From 66-474 sp039923855 (lineage in GTDB: Bacteria > Pseudomonadota > Gammaproteobacteria > Xanthomonadales > Rhodanobacteraceae): 64,000 nucleotides of DNA. The notes beneath the pieces were generated by a model, which did no database searches, was not told the DNA's origin, and was given only the letters and a program-made list of their open reading frames with translations. A program made the translations under genes and the position numbers. Below, piece after piece: positions 25,686 to 34,413 of this stretch (its first letter is position 1; every line of letters begins with the position of its first letter). The stretch lies in NCBI GenBank assembly GCA_039923855.1, contig JBDTBW010000089.1, forward strand, positions 1 to 64,000. The letters are read 5' to 3'.

Positions 25686-27989
25686 ATGAAAAACCGGCTC
25701 GCCGAATCCTCCAGCCCGTATTTGCGCCAGCACGCCGGCAATCCGGTGCACTGGCAGCGATGGGACGCGACCGCGCTCGAACGCGCCAGGCACACCGACA
25801 CGCCGATCCTGCTGTCGATCGGCTACAGCGCCTGCCATTGGTGTCACGTGATGGCACACGAAAGTTTCGAGGATGCGGCAATCGCGGACGTGATGAACGA
25901 ATCGTTCGTCAATATCAAGCTCGATCGCGAGGAGCGGCCGGACCTCGACCGCGTGTATCAGCTCGCGCACCAGGCGCTGTCCGGGCGCGGCGGTGGCTGG
26001 CCACTGACGGTGTTCCTCGATCCGCAGGACTTGACGCCATTCTTCGTAGGCACTTATTTTCCTCCCGCGCCACGTCACGGCTTGCCGGGATTCACCGAGG
26101 TATTGGAGAAGGTGCGCGCGTATTTCGACGCGCATCGCGATCAGTTGCGCCAACAGAATATCCAACTGCGCGAATGGCTGGCGCGCGTGGAGCAATCCAC
26201 TCCGGGCGACGTGCCGCCGTCGTCGATCATCGACACCGCACTGCAACGCATTGCTGCGCGTTTCGATCCGGACAACGGCGGCAGCCGCGGCGCTCCGAAG
26301 TTTCCGCACGCGGGCGAATTGGAGTTGCTGCTGGATGTGTTAGATGAACCGCTCTCCCTCAGGGAGAGGGGGAGGGGTCAGGGTTCGGAAGAAACGTGCG
26401 GCGACATTACGATGGCGAACCCTCATCCGGCGCTCCGCGCCACCTTCTCCCGGAGGGAGCAGGAAAACAATATGGCTCGCCTCACCCTGCAAGCCATGGC
26501 CGCGCGCGGGTTGCAGGATCATCTGGGCGGCGGATTCTTCCGTTATTGCGTCGATGCGCAGTGGACGATTCCTCATTTCGAAAAAATGTTGTACGACAAC
26601 GCGCAATTGCTGCCGCTGTTTGCGCGCGCAGCAAGCACAAAAGATATCAGGAATGACGCGCGCGCAGCACGCGCAAGCGAAATTGAAAATGTCGCCATGG
26701 CCGCACAACGCTTCGATGATGCCGCGTCCGTGCAAGCCGCAACCGGTATCGCCGATTGGCTGCAACAAGAGATGACCGCGTCGAACGGCGCGTTCTTCAG
26801 CGCGCTGGATGCCGACAGCCGGGACGAGCAGGGCCGGCTCCAAGAGGGTGCGTACTATGTCTGGACGCGCGAGGAGATACGCGCGGCGCTGACGTCGGAA
26901 GTATTCGCCGCGGTCGAGATCGGTTACGGGCTGGACGCGCCAGCCAACTTCGAGGGCCACGCCTGGCACCTGGTCAAGGCCGCGACACTTGAGCAGATTG
27001 CCTCGACATTGGATCGTTCGACGGAAGCGACGCAGCAACTGCTGGGCACCGCGCGCCGCAAGCTGTTCGATACGCGCGCGAAACGCACGCGTCCCGCAAG
27101 CGACGACAAGATTCTGACCGCGTGGAATGCGTTGACGATCGCGGGTCTTGCGCGCGCGGCACGCGCGCTCGACAAACCGGAATGGCTTGCGTACGCGGAT
27201 TATGCACTGCAAGCCTTGTGCGACGGCGCCTGGATCGACGATGCGCTTTACGCCAATGTCGCGGAATCCGCATCGCGTATCCCGGGCTTCCTCGACGACC
27301 ACGCGTTCTTGCTGGACGCATTGCTGGAGATGCTGCAATGCCGCTGGCGGGATGTTGACCTGGCGTGGGCCATCGCGCTCACCGACGCAATGCTCCTCAA
27401 GTTCGAAGACAAACAGCACGGGGGTTTCTGGTTCAGCGCCGATCAACACGCGACGCCGTTGCAGCAATCCAAGACATTCACCGACGACAGCCTGCCGAGC
27501 GGCAACGGCGTCGCCGTGCGTGCCCTGCTGCGGCTCGGACATCTGCTTGGCGAGACGCGCTATCTGGATGCCGCCGAGCGCGCGCTGCGCGCTTCCCATG
27601 CGGCTCTGGAAAAATATCCCGACGCCTGCCCCACCCTCCTGCGTGGTTTGCGCGAGTTCCATGCGCCCCGGATGCAGATCGTGATTCGCTGCGATATCCG
27701 CAAGCAAAAAGCCTGGCGCGACGCGCTGCACGCGGGGATGGAAGGCACCATCGATCGCGATCGCATCGACGTGTTCGTGATCCCGGACGATGCGGCATCA
27801 CCGACCGGTCTGCTGGCGAAACGCAAGACGCGCAAAAACGGTGTGGCGTACGTTTGCGAGGGAATGTCCTGCCGCGCGCCGGTGACGTCGCTGAAAAAAC
27901 TGGTCTCGTTATTGCGCGAGCGGGATAATCAAAGCAACACCGGTTTGTCCGGCAACTCATCGCGTTTGCCCGGCGTCGGCGGCAGATAA
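25686..27989 (+). CDS. DUF255 (YyaL/SPATA20-like) thioredoxin-fold protein with an in-frame repeat insertion
   Basis: 767 aa. The N-terminal thioredoxin-like DUF255 domain has NPVHWQRWD and the SACHWCHVM site (C50, C53), then NIKLDREERPDLD and GGWPLTVFLDP. A six-hairpin glycosidase-like domain follows (LGGGFFRYCVDAQWTIPHFEKMLYDN). Family length is usually about 680-700. The excess includes residues about 222-259, which are encoded by a family C repeat (EPLSLRERGRG ... ANPHPALRATFSRREQE). The reading frame stays open through the insertion. Function of the family is unknown. The 3' end overlaps the convergent TPM gene by 61 bp. Confidence 0.88.
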   Translation: MKNRLAESSSPYLRQHAGNPVHWQRWDATALERARHTDTPILLSIGYSACHWCHVMAHESFEDAAIADVMNESFVNIKLDREERPDLDRVYQLAHQALSGRGGGWPLTVFLDPQDLTPFFVGTYFPPAPRHGLPGFTEVLEKVRAYFDAHRDQLRQQNIQLREWLARVEQSTPGDVPPSSIIDTALQRIAARFDPDNGGSRGAPKFPHAGELELLLDVLDEPLSLRERGRGQGSEETCGDITMANPHPALRATFSRREQENNMARLTLQAMAARGLQDHLGGGFFRYCVDAQWTIPHFEKMLYDNAQLLPLFARAASTKDIRNDARAARASEIENVAMAAQRFDDAASVQAATGIADWLQQEMTASNGAFFSALDADSRDEQGRLQEGAYYVWTREEIRAALTSEVFAAVEIGYGLDAPANFEGHAWHLVKAATLEQIASTLDRSTEATQQLLGTARRKLFDTRAKRTRPASDDKILTAWNALTIAGLARAARALDKPEWLAYADYALQALCDGAWIDDALYANVAESASRIPGFLDDHAFLLDALLEMLQCRWRDVDLAWAIALTDAMLLKFEDKQHGGFWFSADQHATPLQQSKTFTDDSLPSGNGVAVRALLRLGHLLGETRYLDAAERALRASHAALEKYPDACPTLLRGLREFHAPRMQIVIRCDIRKQKAWRDALHAGMEGTIDRDRIDVFVIPDDAASPTGLLAKRKTRKNGVAYVCEGMSCRAPVTSLKKLVSLLRERDNQSNTGLSGNSSRLPGVGGR
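26349..26463. repeat. Family C palindromic composite, copy C3, inside a coding region
   Basis: It has the same two halves as C1: CCGCTCTCCCTCAGGGAGAG then GGGTCAGGGT, a spacer, and ACCCTCATCCGGCGC then CCTTCTCCCGGAGGGAG. It is read in frame within the DUF255 gene and contains no stop codon in that frame. Confidence 0.85.
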
Positions 27990-28420
27990 CGCGCCAGCAA
28001 CACATGCGCGGCCTTGATGCCCGCCAGCGCGCCGCCGCGCCAGTCGTCCTCGCGGAAGCGCTCCTGCATCACCCGCATCACCCCGTCCCAGCCGGCGGCC
28101 GGGACACGCGCGCCGACGCCGCGATCGGCGACGACCTCGATGGCGCGATCCGCCAGCAATACATGGATCAATACCCCATTGCGCCGTTGCGTATCCCACA
28201 CGCGCAAGCGTGCGAACAGATCTTCCGCGCGCGTTCTCGCTCCGCGGCCACTGATGAGAAAACGCGTCGGCAATTTCGCCTCGACCACGAAACACAGTTC
28301 GCCATCGTGACGCGACTCGCCCTCGGCAATCGCCTGCTGGATCTCCGCCATCGCTTCCGGCGGAAAGCGCCGGCTGGCCGGTGCGTGCAGAAAATGATGC
28401 ATCCAGCGCGTCGCGTCCAT
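27929..28420 (-). CDS. TPM-domain protein (second of two)
   Basis: 163 aa. A compact TPM (YgcG/TLP18.3/Psb32-type) domain: FPPEAMAEIQQAIAEGESRHDGELCFVVEAKL, then RVWDTQRRNGVLIHVLLADRAIEVVADRGVGARV and a C-terminal helix. No signal peptide, unlike its neighbour. Its ATG overlaps the stop of the upstream TPM gene by one base (TGATG), so translation is probably coupled. Likely part of a lemA-linked membrane module; biochemical role unknown. Confidence 0.85.
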   Translation of the reverse strand: MDATRWMHHFLHAPASRRFPPEAMAEIQQAIAEGESRHDGELCFVVEAKLPTRFLISGRGARTRAEDLFARLRVWDTQRRNGVLIHVLLADRAIEVVADRGVGARVPAAGWDGVMRVMQERFREDDWRGGALAGIKAAHVLLARYLPPTPGKRDELPDKPVLL

Positions 28421-29340
28421 CACCAACTCCCCGAGGCGCCACCGCCCCCGGTCATGCCGCCACCACCCGAAAAACCTCCGCCGCCGGATCCACCGCCGAA
28501 TCCACCACCGAAACCGCCGCCACCCCAGCCGCCAAAGCCGCCACCGCGCGCAAACACGCCGCCCGTATTGCCGAAGTAGCCAATGAGCAATCCGATCACG
28601 CCGAGCCCGATCCCGAGCGGCAGCAGGCCACTGAACAGCCACGCGATTGCGCCCGCGGCAACGCCGACCAAGCCGGCTCGAGGAAAGCGCGGCACCCGCG
28701 CGAACAAGCCACGCGCCCAGAACAAAGCGATCCACGCCACGATCAAGCCGTTATACCAGCCGCCGCCAAAGCCGTTGCCGTGTTGCTGCGGCTTGCCCTC
28801 CAGCGGCGGCGGCAGCGGTTCGCCGTCGATCAGTTTTTCGATCGCGCCTAGCGCGTCGTTCAATCCGCCGTAGTAATCGTTGGCGCGGAATTTCGGCGCC
28901 ATGTATTCGCGGATGATGCGCGAAGCGGCGGCGTCTGGAATCGCGCCTTCCAAACCGTAACCGGTCTCGATCATCGCGCGATGATCGTTCTTGGCGACCA
29001 CCACCAGCACGCCGTCGTCGACTTTCTTGCGGCCGATCTTCCATTGATCGAACACGCGCGTGGCGTAATCCTCGATCGGCTCTGGCTGCGTGCCCGGCAA
29101 CATCAGCACCACCACCTGCGCGCCTTTGCGCTGCTCCAGCGATGCGAGTTGCGTGTCGAGCGATTGCGTTTGCTGGGTGGTGAGCGTGTTGGTGAGATCG
29201 GTGACGCGCGCTTTCAGTACAGGCACCGGCACGGTATCTTGCGCGCGGGCCGGGGCCGTCGCCAAAAAAAAAGCCACACACCACGCGCAAAGGAAATACC
29301 ATCGCACGAAGTTATGCGTACCTTCGGCGCTCACCCTCAT
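28420..29340 (-). CDS. TPM-domain membrane protein (YgcG family)
   Basis: About 306 aa. A signal peptide (VRWYFLCAWCVAFFLATAPARAQ) is followed by a TPM domain with VVLMLPGTQPEPIEDYATRVFDQWKIG and DDGVLVVVAKNDHRAMIETGYGLEG. Two or three membrane helices follow, then a 40-residue Gly-rich tail, FGGGFGGGSGGGGFSGGGG. ATG 29340 lies inside repeat C4 and has GGAGGGCGG before it; GTG 29307 would start exactly at the signal peptide. Downstream of lemA, a widely conserved pairing. Confidence 0.87.
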   Translation of the reverse strand: MRVSAEGTHNFVRWYFLCAWCVAFFLATAPARAQDTVPVPVLKARVTDLTNTLTTQQTQSLDTQLASLEQRKGAQVVVLMLPGTQPEPIEDYATRVFDQWKIGRKKVDDGVLVVVAKNDHRAMIETGYGLEGAIPDAAASRIIREYMAPKFRANDYYGGLNDALGAIEKLIDGEPLPPPLEGKPQQHGNGFGGGWYNGLIVAWIALFWARGLFARVPRFPRAGLVGVAAGAIAWLFSGLLPLGIGLGVIGLLIGYFGNTGGVFARGGGFGGWGGGGFGGGFGGGSGGGGFSGGGGMTGGGGASGSW

Positions 29341-29385
29341 CCGCCCTCCGGGCCCCTTCTCCCGCAAGCGGGAGAAGGGTTCAAA
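29333..29385. repeat. Family C half element, copy C4
   Basis: ACCCTCATCCGCCCTCCGGG is followed by a perfect 12-bp hairpin, arms CCCTTCTCCCGC and GCGGGAGAAGGG. The ATG of its ATGAGGGT (minus strand) coincides with the proposed start of the TPM gene. Confidence 0.8.
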
Positions 29386-29425
29386 AATATACGCATCACG
29401 ATCTGAGGAAAAAAAACGCATCGCG

Positions 29426-30040
29426 TCAATGCGTTCCCGCCGGCGCCGGCGCCGTTCCGAAATCCACCGTCGGCGCGGTCGAGATCGACTGCTCGTTGGC
29501 GACGCTGAAATTCGGCTTGACTGCATAGCCGAACATCTTTGCGGTCATGTTTTGGGGAAATTGGCGGACGTAACTGTTGTAATCCTGCACCGATTGCACG
29601 TAGCGGTTGCGCGCCACCGTGATGCGGTTCTCGGTGCCCTCAAGTTGCGCCTGCAGGTTCTGGAACAATCCATCAGCTTTCAGATTGGGGTAATTCTCCG
29701 ACACCGCCATCAAGCGCGACAATGCGCCAGAGAGTTCGCCTTGCGCGGCCTGGAATTGCTGCAAGGCTTTCGGATCGTTCGCGAGTTCCGGCGTAACCTG
29801 GATGCTGCCGACCTTGGCGCGCGCCTGCGTCACTTCGCGAAAGACTTTTTCCTCGTGCGCGGCGTAACCCTTGACTGTGGCGACCAGGTTGGGCACGAGA
29901 TCCGCGCGACGCTGGTACTGGTTGATGACTTCCGACCAGGCGGCCTTGACGCCTTCGTCCTTCTGCTGGATCTGGTTGTAACCGCAGCCGGTCAACAGCA
30001 CGACGAGCAGAGCCACGAGTACCGCGCGCAAAGCGTGCAT
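29426..30040 (-). CDS. lemA: LemA family protein
   Basis: 204 aa. The N-terminal signal has a lipobox-like LLTGCGYN, so it is probably a lipoprotein. The LemA helical domain follows: VKAAWSEVINQYQRRADLVPNLVATVKGYAAHE and the family end VQSVQDYNSYVRQFPQNMTAKMFGY. ATG 30040 begins MHALRAVLVALLVVLLTG. First gene of the lemA-TPM-TPM unit. Function in bacteria is not established. Confidence 0.92.
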   Translation of the reverse strand: MHALRAVLVALLVVLLTGCGYNQIQQKDEGVKAAWSEVINQYQRRADLVPNLVATVKGYAAHEEKVFREVTQARAKVGSIQVTPELANDPKALQQFQAAQGELSGALSRLMAVSENYPNLKADGLFQNLQAQLEGTENRITVARNRYVQSVQDYNSYVRQFPQNMTAKMFGYAVKPNFSVANEQSISTAPTVDFGTAPAPAGTH

Positions 30041-30106
30041 GGCGAAATCTCCGATAGCGGGATCGTGCGCGGATTGCAGCACGACCAGGGGGTCGCGCGC
30101 AAACGG

Positions 30107-30493
30107 CTATCCGTAGCGCGCGCCCAGAATCAGCCCCCACACCAGCAGCACGTTCAACATCAGGAGGAACACCGCCGCCGAACCCATGTCCTTGGCGCGG
30201 CCGGCGAACTCGTGAACTTCCGGGCAGACCTTGTCAATGATCGATTCCAGCGCGGAGTTGAGCAGCTCCGCGGAAAGCACTAGCAACAATGACCCGGCCA
30301 GCAAGATTTTCTCGATTGCGCCGTGCCCGAGCCAAAGGCTCAGCGGAAACAGGATCACGCACGCGCAGACTTCGAAGCGGAACGAGGCCTCGAGGTGCCA
30401 TGCGGCACGCAGACCATTCAACGACCACACCAGCGCATTCCATATCTGGCGCGGGCCGCGGCGGATGTTGCTGGGCATGGCAATGTTCCCCAT
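30107..30493 (-). CDS. dgkA: Diacylglycerol kinase
   Basis: 128 aa, three transmembrane helices. The DgkA signature is complete: GLRAAWHLEASFRFEV, then VLSAELLNSALESIIDKV and EFAGRAKDMGSAAV, which contains catalytic and Mg-ATP residues. It phosphorylates diacylglycerol at the inner membrane, recycling lipid from envelope glycan synthesis. An ATG 15 bp downstream (30478) could also be the start. Confidence 0.95.
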   Translation of the reverse strand: MGNIAMPSNIRRGPRQIWNALVWSLNGLRAAWHLEASFRFEVCACVILFPLSLWLGHGAIEKILLAGSLLLVLSAELLNSALESIIDKVCPEVHEFAGRAKDMGSAAVFLLMLNVLLVWGLILGARYG

Positions 30494-30560
30494 CGAAACC
30501 GGAGCGATTCAGCATAAGATGCCACAACGCCGGTGGCGAGCGCTGGCCGGGGGAATCGTC

Positions 30561-30749
30561 ATGCAAGCTTCGCGCAAACCGCTGCTCTTGCTGTTGCTGA
30601 TCCCGTTCGTCGCCACGCTGGCGGTCCCGCTATACAACACGCGCGCACCGGAACTGTGGGGTTTCCCGTTTTTCTACTGGTATCTGTTTCTGTGGCTGCT
30701 GCTGCTGCCGCCGCTGATCTTTATCGTCTATCGGGGCAGGCAGCCATGA
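30561..30749 (+). CDS. DUF3311 small membrane protein
   Basis: 62 aa, two hydrophobic helices: LLLLLLIPFVATLAVPLYN and FPFFYWYLFLWLLLLPPLIFIVYR. This matches DUF3311, known as the small partner encoded before MctP-type sodium:solute symporters. A GGGGGA site lies 6 bp before ATG 30561. Its TGA overlaps the symporter ATG (ATGA), which supports the pairing. Probably an accessory subunit. Confidence 0.85.
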   Translation: MQASRKPLLLLLLIPFVATLAVPLYNTRAPELWGFPFFYWYLFLWLLLLPPLIFIVYRGRQP

Positions 30750-32281
30750 ATGGCGCGGTGCACTGGACCGCCTGGACGGTGTTTGTGGCGTTCTTCGCGC
30801 TGGTGACGGTGCTCGGTTTCGTCGCCGCGCGTTGGAAAAGGGCCGACCTGAATCTTTTGCACGAATGGGGGCTGGGTGGCCGGCGCTTCGGCACCGTCAT
30901 TACCTGGTTTCTGCTAGGCGGCGATCTGTATACCGCGTATACCGTGGTTGCAGTACCAGCACTGGTGTACGCAGTCGGCGCTTACGGTTTTTTTGCGATG
31001 CCGTACACCATCGTCGCGTTCCCGATATTTTTCGTGGTGATGCCGCGGTTGTGGAATGTTTGCCGGCGTCACGGTTATCTGACCATTTCCGATTTCGTCG
31101 AAGGCCGCTATGGCAGTCGCTGGCTGGCGCTGGCGGTGGCGCTGACCGGCGTGCTCGCGACCATGCCCTACATCGCGCTGCAACTGGTCGGGATGCAGGT
31201 GGTATTCGAGGCGATGGGTTTCGGCGGCGCGCATCACGGCGCCGAGATCGCCTTGGCCGTGGCGTTCGTCGTGCTCGCGCTCTACACCTACACCAGTGGA
31301 CTGCGCGCGCCGGCGATGATCGCATTCGTCAAAGACGCGATGATCTACATCTTCGTGATCGCCGCGGTCATCGTCATCCCGTTGCAACTCGGCGGTTACG
31401 GCGCGATCTTCCACGCCGCGCAGCATGCATTTGCCGCGAAAGGCGGCGACACCGGCGTGTTGTTGCATCCCGATCAATACTGGTCTTTCGCGACACTCGC
31501 GCTGGGTTCGGCGATGGCGTTGTTCCTGTATCCACACGCAGTAACCGGGGCGCTTGCGGCTTCCAGCGCCAATACGATCCGGCGCAACGCCATCCTGTTG
31601 CCCACTTACAGCGTCGCGCTCGGCTTAATCGCCTTGATGGGCTACATGGCCATCGCTGCGCACGTTACGGCGAAAGGCACCGCCGTGGTACCCGCACTCA
31701 TCATGCAAAGTTTTCCCGAATGGTTTACCGGTTTCTGTTTCGCCGCGATCGCGCTGGGTGCGCTGGTGCCGGCGGCGATCATGTCGATCGGCGCGGCCAA
31801 CCTTGTCACCCGCAATATCTGGCGGCCGTATGTGAATCGCAACCTCAGCGGCGCGGCGGAAGCGCGGATCGCCAAGATAACATCCCTGCTGGTCAAGTTT
31901 GGAGCGTTGTTGTGCGTGCTGTATCTGCCGACGAAATTCGCGATCGACCTGCAATTGCTGGGCGGCATCTGGATGCTGCAGATTTTTCCGGCCGTGATCT
32001 TCGGATTGTTTTTGCGCTGGTTCCGCCCATCCGCGTTGCTGCTCGGTTGGGCCGTCGGCATGGCGCTCGGCAGCGCGCTGGCCTACGCGCAGGGCCTCAA
32101 GCCCGTGTATCCGCTGGTCTTCGGCGCGCACACTTATACGATCTATATCGGATTGATCTCGCTGGCAGTGAATCTTGTTGTCGCGGTGGTTGCGACGCCA
32201 GTTGCCACCGCGATGCGTAGACATGCGCCATTGGACAAGACGAGCGCACCGGATTACGAGGATGCTGCGATTCCTGGCTAA
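30746..32281 (+). CDS. Sodium:solute symporter (SSS family, MctP-like)
   Basis: 511 aa with about 13 membrane helices. Hallmarks are FLLGGDLYTAYT, the SSS consensus-like stretch in GLRAPAMIAFVKDAMIY, and LGALVPAAIMSIGAANLVTRNIW. Association with DUF3311 points to monocarboxylate uptake (pyruvate, lactate, acetate-like), as known for MctP; the substrate here is inferred. The 3' end overlaps the convergent prmC gene by 4 bp. Confidence 0.88.
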   Translation: MNGAVHWTAWTVFVAFFALVTVLGFVAARWKRADLNLLHEWGLGGRRFGTVITWFLLGGDLYTAYTVVAVPALVYAVGAYGFFAMPYTIVAFPIFFVVMPRLWNVCRRHGYLTISDFVEGRYGSRWLALAVALTGVLATMPYIALQLVGMQVVFEAMGFGGAHHGAEIALAVAFVVLALYTYTSGLRAPAMIAFVKDAMIYIFVIAAVIVIPLQLGGYGAIFHAAQHAFAAKGGDTGVLLHPDQYWSFATLALGSAMALFLYPHAVTGALAASSANTIRRNAILLPTYSVALGLIALMGYMAIAAHVTAKGTAVVPALIMQSFPEWFTGFCFAAIALGALVPAAIMSIGAANLVTRNIWRPYVNRNLSGAAEARIAKITSLLVKFGALLCVLYLPTKFAIDLQLLGGIWMLQIFPAVIFGLFLRWFRPSALLLGWAVGMALGSALAYAQGLKPVYPLVFGAHTYTIYIGLISLAVNLVVAVVATPVATAMRRHAPLDKTSAPDYEDAAIPG

Positions 32282-33135
32282 ACGCTGCGCGCACCGCTGA
32301 CGCGTTCGCGGCCTTCCAGATCGCGCGTAGTGAACACTTGCGTATAATCGCTTTGTTCCAGCAACATCCGCACGGCTTCGCCCTGTTCGTAACCATGCTC
32401 GAACAACAGCCAGCCGCCATCACGAAGGTGCGCGCGGGCACCACGCACAACGATACGGATCGCGTCGAGGCCATCGGGTCCGGAGATGAGCGCCGTGCGC
32501 GGCTCGAAGCGCAGGTCGCCTTGCGACAGATGCGGGTCGCCCTCGGCGATGTAGGGCGGATTGGAAACGATCATGTCGAACTCGCGTGCATCAGCAAGCG
32601 CCGCGACCCAATCACCTTGCGCAAATTCGACCTTGCGCAAGCCGAGCTTCGTCGCATTGCGCTGCGCGACGGCGAGCGCGCTTTCACTGGCGTCCGTCGC
32701 AACGATCCGCGCGCGCGGACGTTCGCGCGCGATGGCCAGCGCCACCGCGCCGGAACCGGTGCCGAGATCGGCGATGTCGCTTACCGCGTCGATCGGAATC
32801 CGCTGCAGCGCGAGTTCGACCAACAGTTCGGTTTCCGGGCGTGGAATCAGCACGTCCGGTGTGACTTGCAACTCGATGCCGTGGAATCCACGGGCGCCGG
32901 TCAGATAGGCCACAGGTTCGCCATTCGCGCGACCCGCAATCAAGGAATCGAAGATGACAGCATGCGCGTTGTCGATCGCGTCGTCGCCATGCGCGACCAA
33001 CCATGCGCGCGACACACCGAGCCCGTGCGCCAGCAATAACGTCGCTTCGATCCGCGCGTCCCCGCCACGCAAACGATCCGCGCCGCGCGCGAGCAATTCG
33101 CGTACGCTGCTCACGCGCGCCGCATCTGGCTGCAT
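32278..33135 (-). CDS. prmC: Peptide chain release factor N5-glutamine methyltransferase
   Basis: 285 aa. An N-terminal helical domain (LLLAHGLGVSRAWLVAHGDD) precedes GEPVAYLTGARGFHGIELQVTPDVLIPRPETE, a class I SAM domain with IADLGTGSGAVALA, and the catalytic NPPY in MIVSNPPYIAEGDPHL. It methylates the Gln of the GGQ motif in RF1 and RF2. prfA is not adjacent in this window. Confidence 0.95.
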   Translation of the reverse strand: MQPDAARVSSVRELLARGADRLRGGDARIEATLLLAHGLGVSRAWLVAHGDDAIDNAHAVIFDSLIAGRANGEPVAYLTGARGFHGIELQVTPDVLIPRPETELLVELALQRIPIDAVSDIADLGTGSGAVALAIARERPRARIVATDASESALAVAQRNATKLGLRKVEFAQGDWVAALADAREFDMIVSNPPYIAEGDPHLSQGDLRFEPRTALISGPDGLDAIRIVVRGARAHLRDGGWLLFEHGYEQGEAVRMLLEQSDYTQVFTTRDLEGRERVSGARSV

Positions 33136-33179
33136 CCGATCCGTCGTTTCATCCGTAAGATGGTAGCGGTATCACCGGA

Positions 33180-34085
33180 ATGATTATGCCAAGGAAAATC
33201 CCGTTACGAACCGACACCACGCGCAAGCATGTCGTGTGTGCCTTCGCCATCGCCACGCTGATGACGCTTGTCGCCGGCTGCGACGCGGTGGTGTTCGGAG
33301 CGCTCAACGTCGCAGCCGAGAAACGCGGCTACGCCGTGCATCGCGACATCGTGTTCGATGCGCGGCACGGATTGGCCCTGGACGTCTACACCCCGATCGG
33401 AGTGGAGCATGCCCCCGTGGTGGTGTTCTTCTACGGCGGACGGTGGGAAAAGGGTTCGCGCGGCCAATACCGCTACGCCGGCGCGGCGCTGGCGACGCAA
33501 GGCATGGTCGTGGTCATCCCTGACTATCGAAAGTATCCGCAGGTGAAACTCGACGGCTTCATGAGCGACGCCACCAACGCGGTCGGCTGGACGCGCACGC
33601 ATATCGCCGATTACGGCGGCGATCCCGGCACGATGTTCCTGATGGGCCATTCCTCCGGCGCGCATATCGGCGCGCTGCTCGCCACCGATAAAAGCTGGCT
33701 GGCGCGGATTGGGATGCAGCCGCGCGATCTGGCTGGCTTCATCGGGCTGGCGGGCCCTTACGATTTCACGCCGATCACCGAACCCGACTTGATCGGCATG
33801 TTCGGCGATACACCCGCGCAACAGCAGCGTTCGCAGCCGGTCGATTTCGTCGATGGCGACGAGCCGCCGATGCTGTTGCTGCAAGGCACCGGCGATCACA
33901 CGGTCAAACCAGGCAACGCGACGTCACTGGCAAACGCATTGCGCGCGCACAACGAACCGGTGGAAGTGAAACTCTATCCCGGCGTCGGCCACTCGGGTTT
34001 GCTGCTGTCGCTGTCGCGGCCGTTCCGCGGGCACGATCCGGCGCTTGCTGACAGCATCGAATTCATCCGCACCCATTCGCATTAG
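33180..34085 (+). CDS. Lipoprotein alpha/beta-hydrolase (carboxylesterase-like)
   Basis: 301 aa. The N-terminus has a lipobox (LMTLVAGCDAVVFG), suggesting a lipoprotein. The esterase fold shows an oxyanion-hole segment PVVVFFYGGRWEKGSRGQY, nucleophile elbow MGHSSGAH, an acid in LLLQGTGDHTVKPGN and a catalytic His in YPGVGHSG. This is the BD-FAE/carboxylesterase layout. The substrate (an acyl ester in the periplasm or at the outer membrane) is unknown. It is divergent from prmC. Confidence 0.85.
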   Translation: MIMPRKIPLRTDTTRKHVVCAFAIATLMTLVAGCDAVVFGALNVAAEKRGYAVHRDIVFDARHGLALDVYTPIGVEHAPVVVFFYGGRWEKGSRGQYRYAGAALATQGMVVVIPDYRKYPQVKLDGFMSDATNAVGWTRTHIADYGGDPGTMFLMGHSSGAHIGALLATDKSWLARIGMQPRDLAGFIGLAGPYDFTPITEPDLIGMFGDTPAQQQRSQPVDFVDGDEPPMLLLQGTGDHTVKPGNATSLANALRAHNEPVEVKLYPGVGHSGLLLSLSRPFRGHDPALADSIEFIRTHSH

Positions 34086-34137
34086 GTGTCATTCCCGCAA
34101 AAGCAGAAATCCGGTGACTTTGTCGCAAGATTGCCTT

Positions 34138-34382
34138 CCGCTCGCTGCCGCGAGCGGAGTTCTTTCCTTTCGGGGAAAGTAACCAAAGCCATTGCGCGCG
34201 GGCATGATGGTCTCGACAACATCGTGTCGTCTCGACTGCCCTGCGCTTCTCGCGCCAAGCGGGCAGGCGCGAACTCGCACGTCCCTGTGCTCGAACATGC
34301 GCACCTTTCCCGCGCTTGGCGCTGCGATGCTCGGCGTCATGCACGGCGCTTGAACTCATTGCGTTGACGGCCATCCATGGCC
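34138..34382 (-). repeat. Family B structured repeat, copy B2
   Basis: 245 bp, inverted relative to B1 and the same length with no gaps. It starts with the CCGCTCGC-TGCC-GCGAGCGG hairpin and ends with the palindrome GGCCATCCATGGCC. In the hairpin GACGACA-CGA-TGTTGTC one A-T pair of B1 is replaced by a G-U pair. It fills most of the gap between the esterase and the M1 peptidase stop. A GTCATTCC-type half repeat precedes it at 34087-34112. Confidence 0.85.
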
Positions 34383-34413
34383 TCCGTAGCCGAAGATCCG
34401 ATAGACCTGATCG

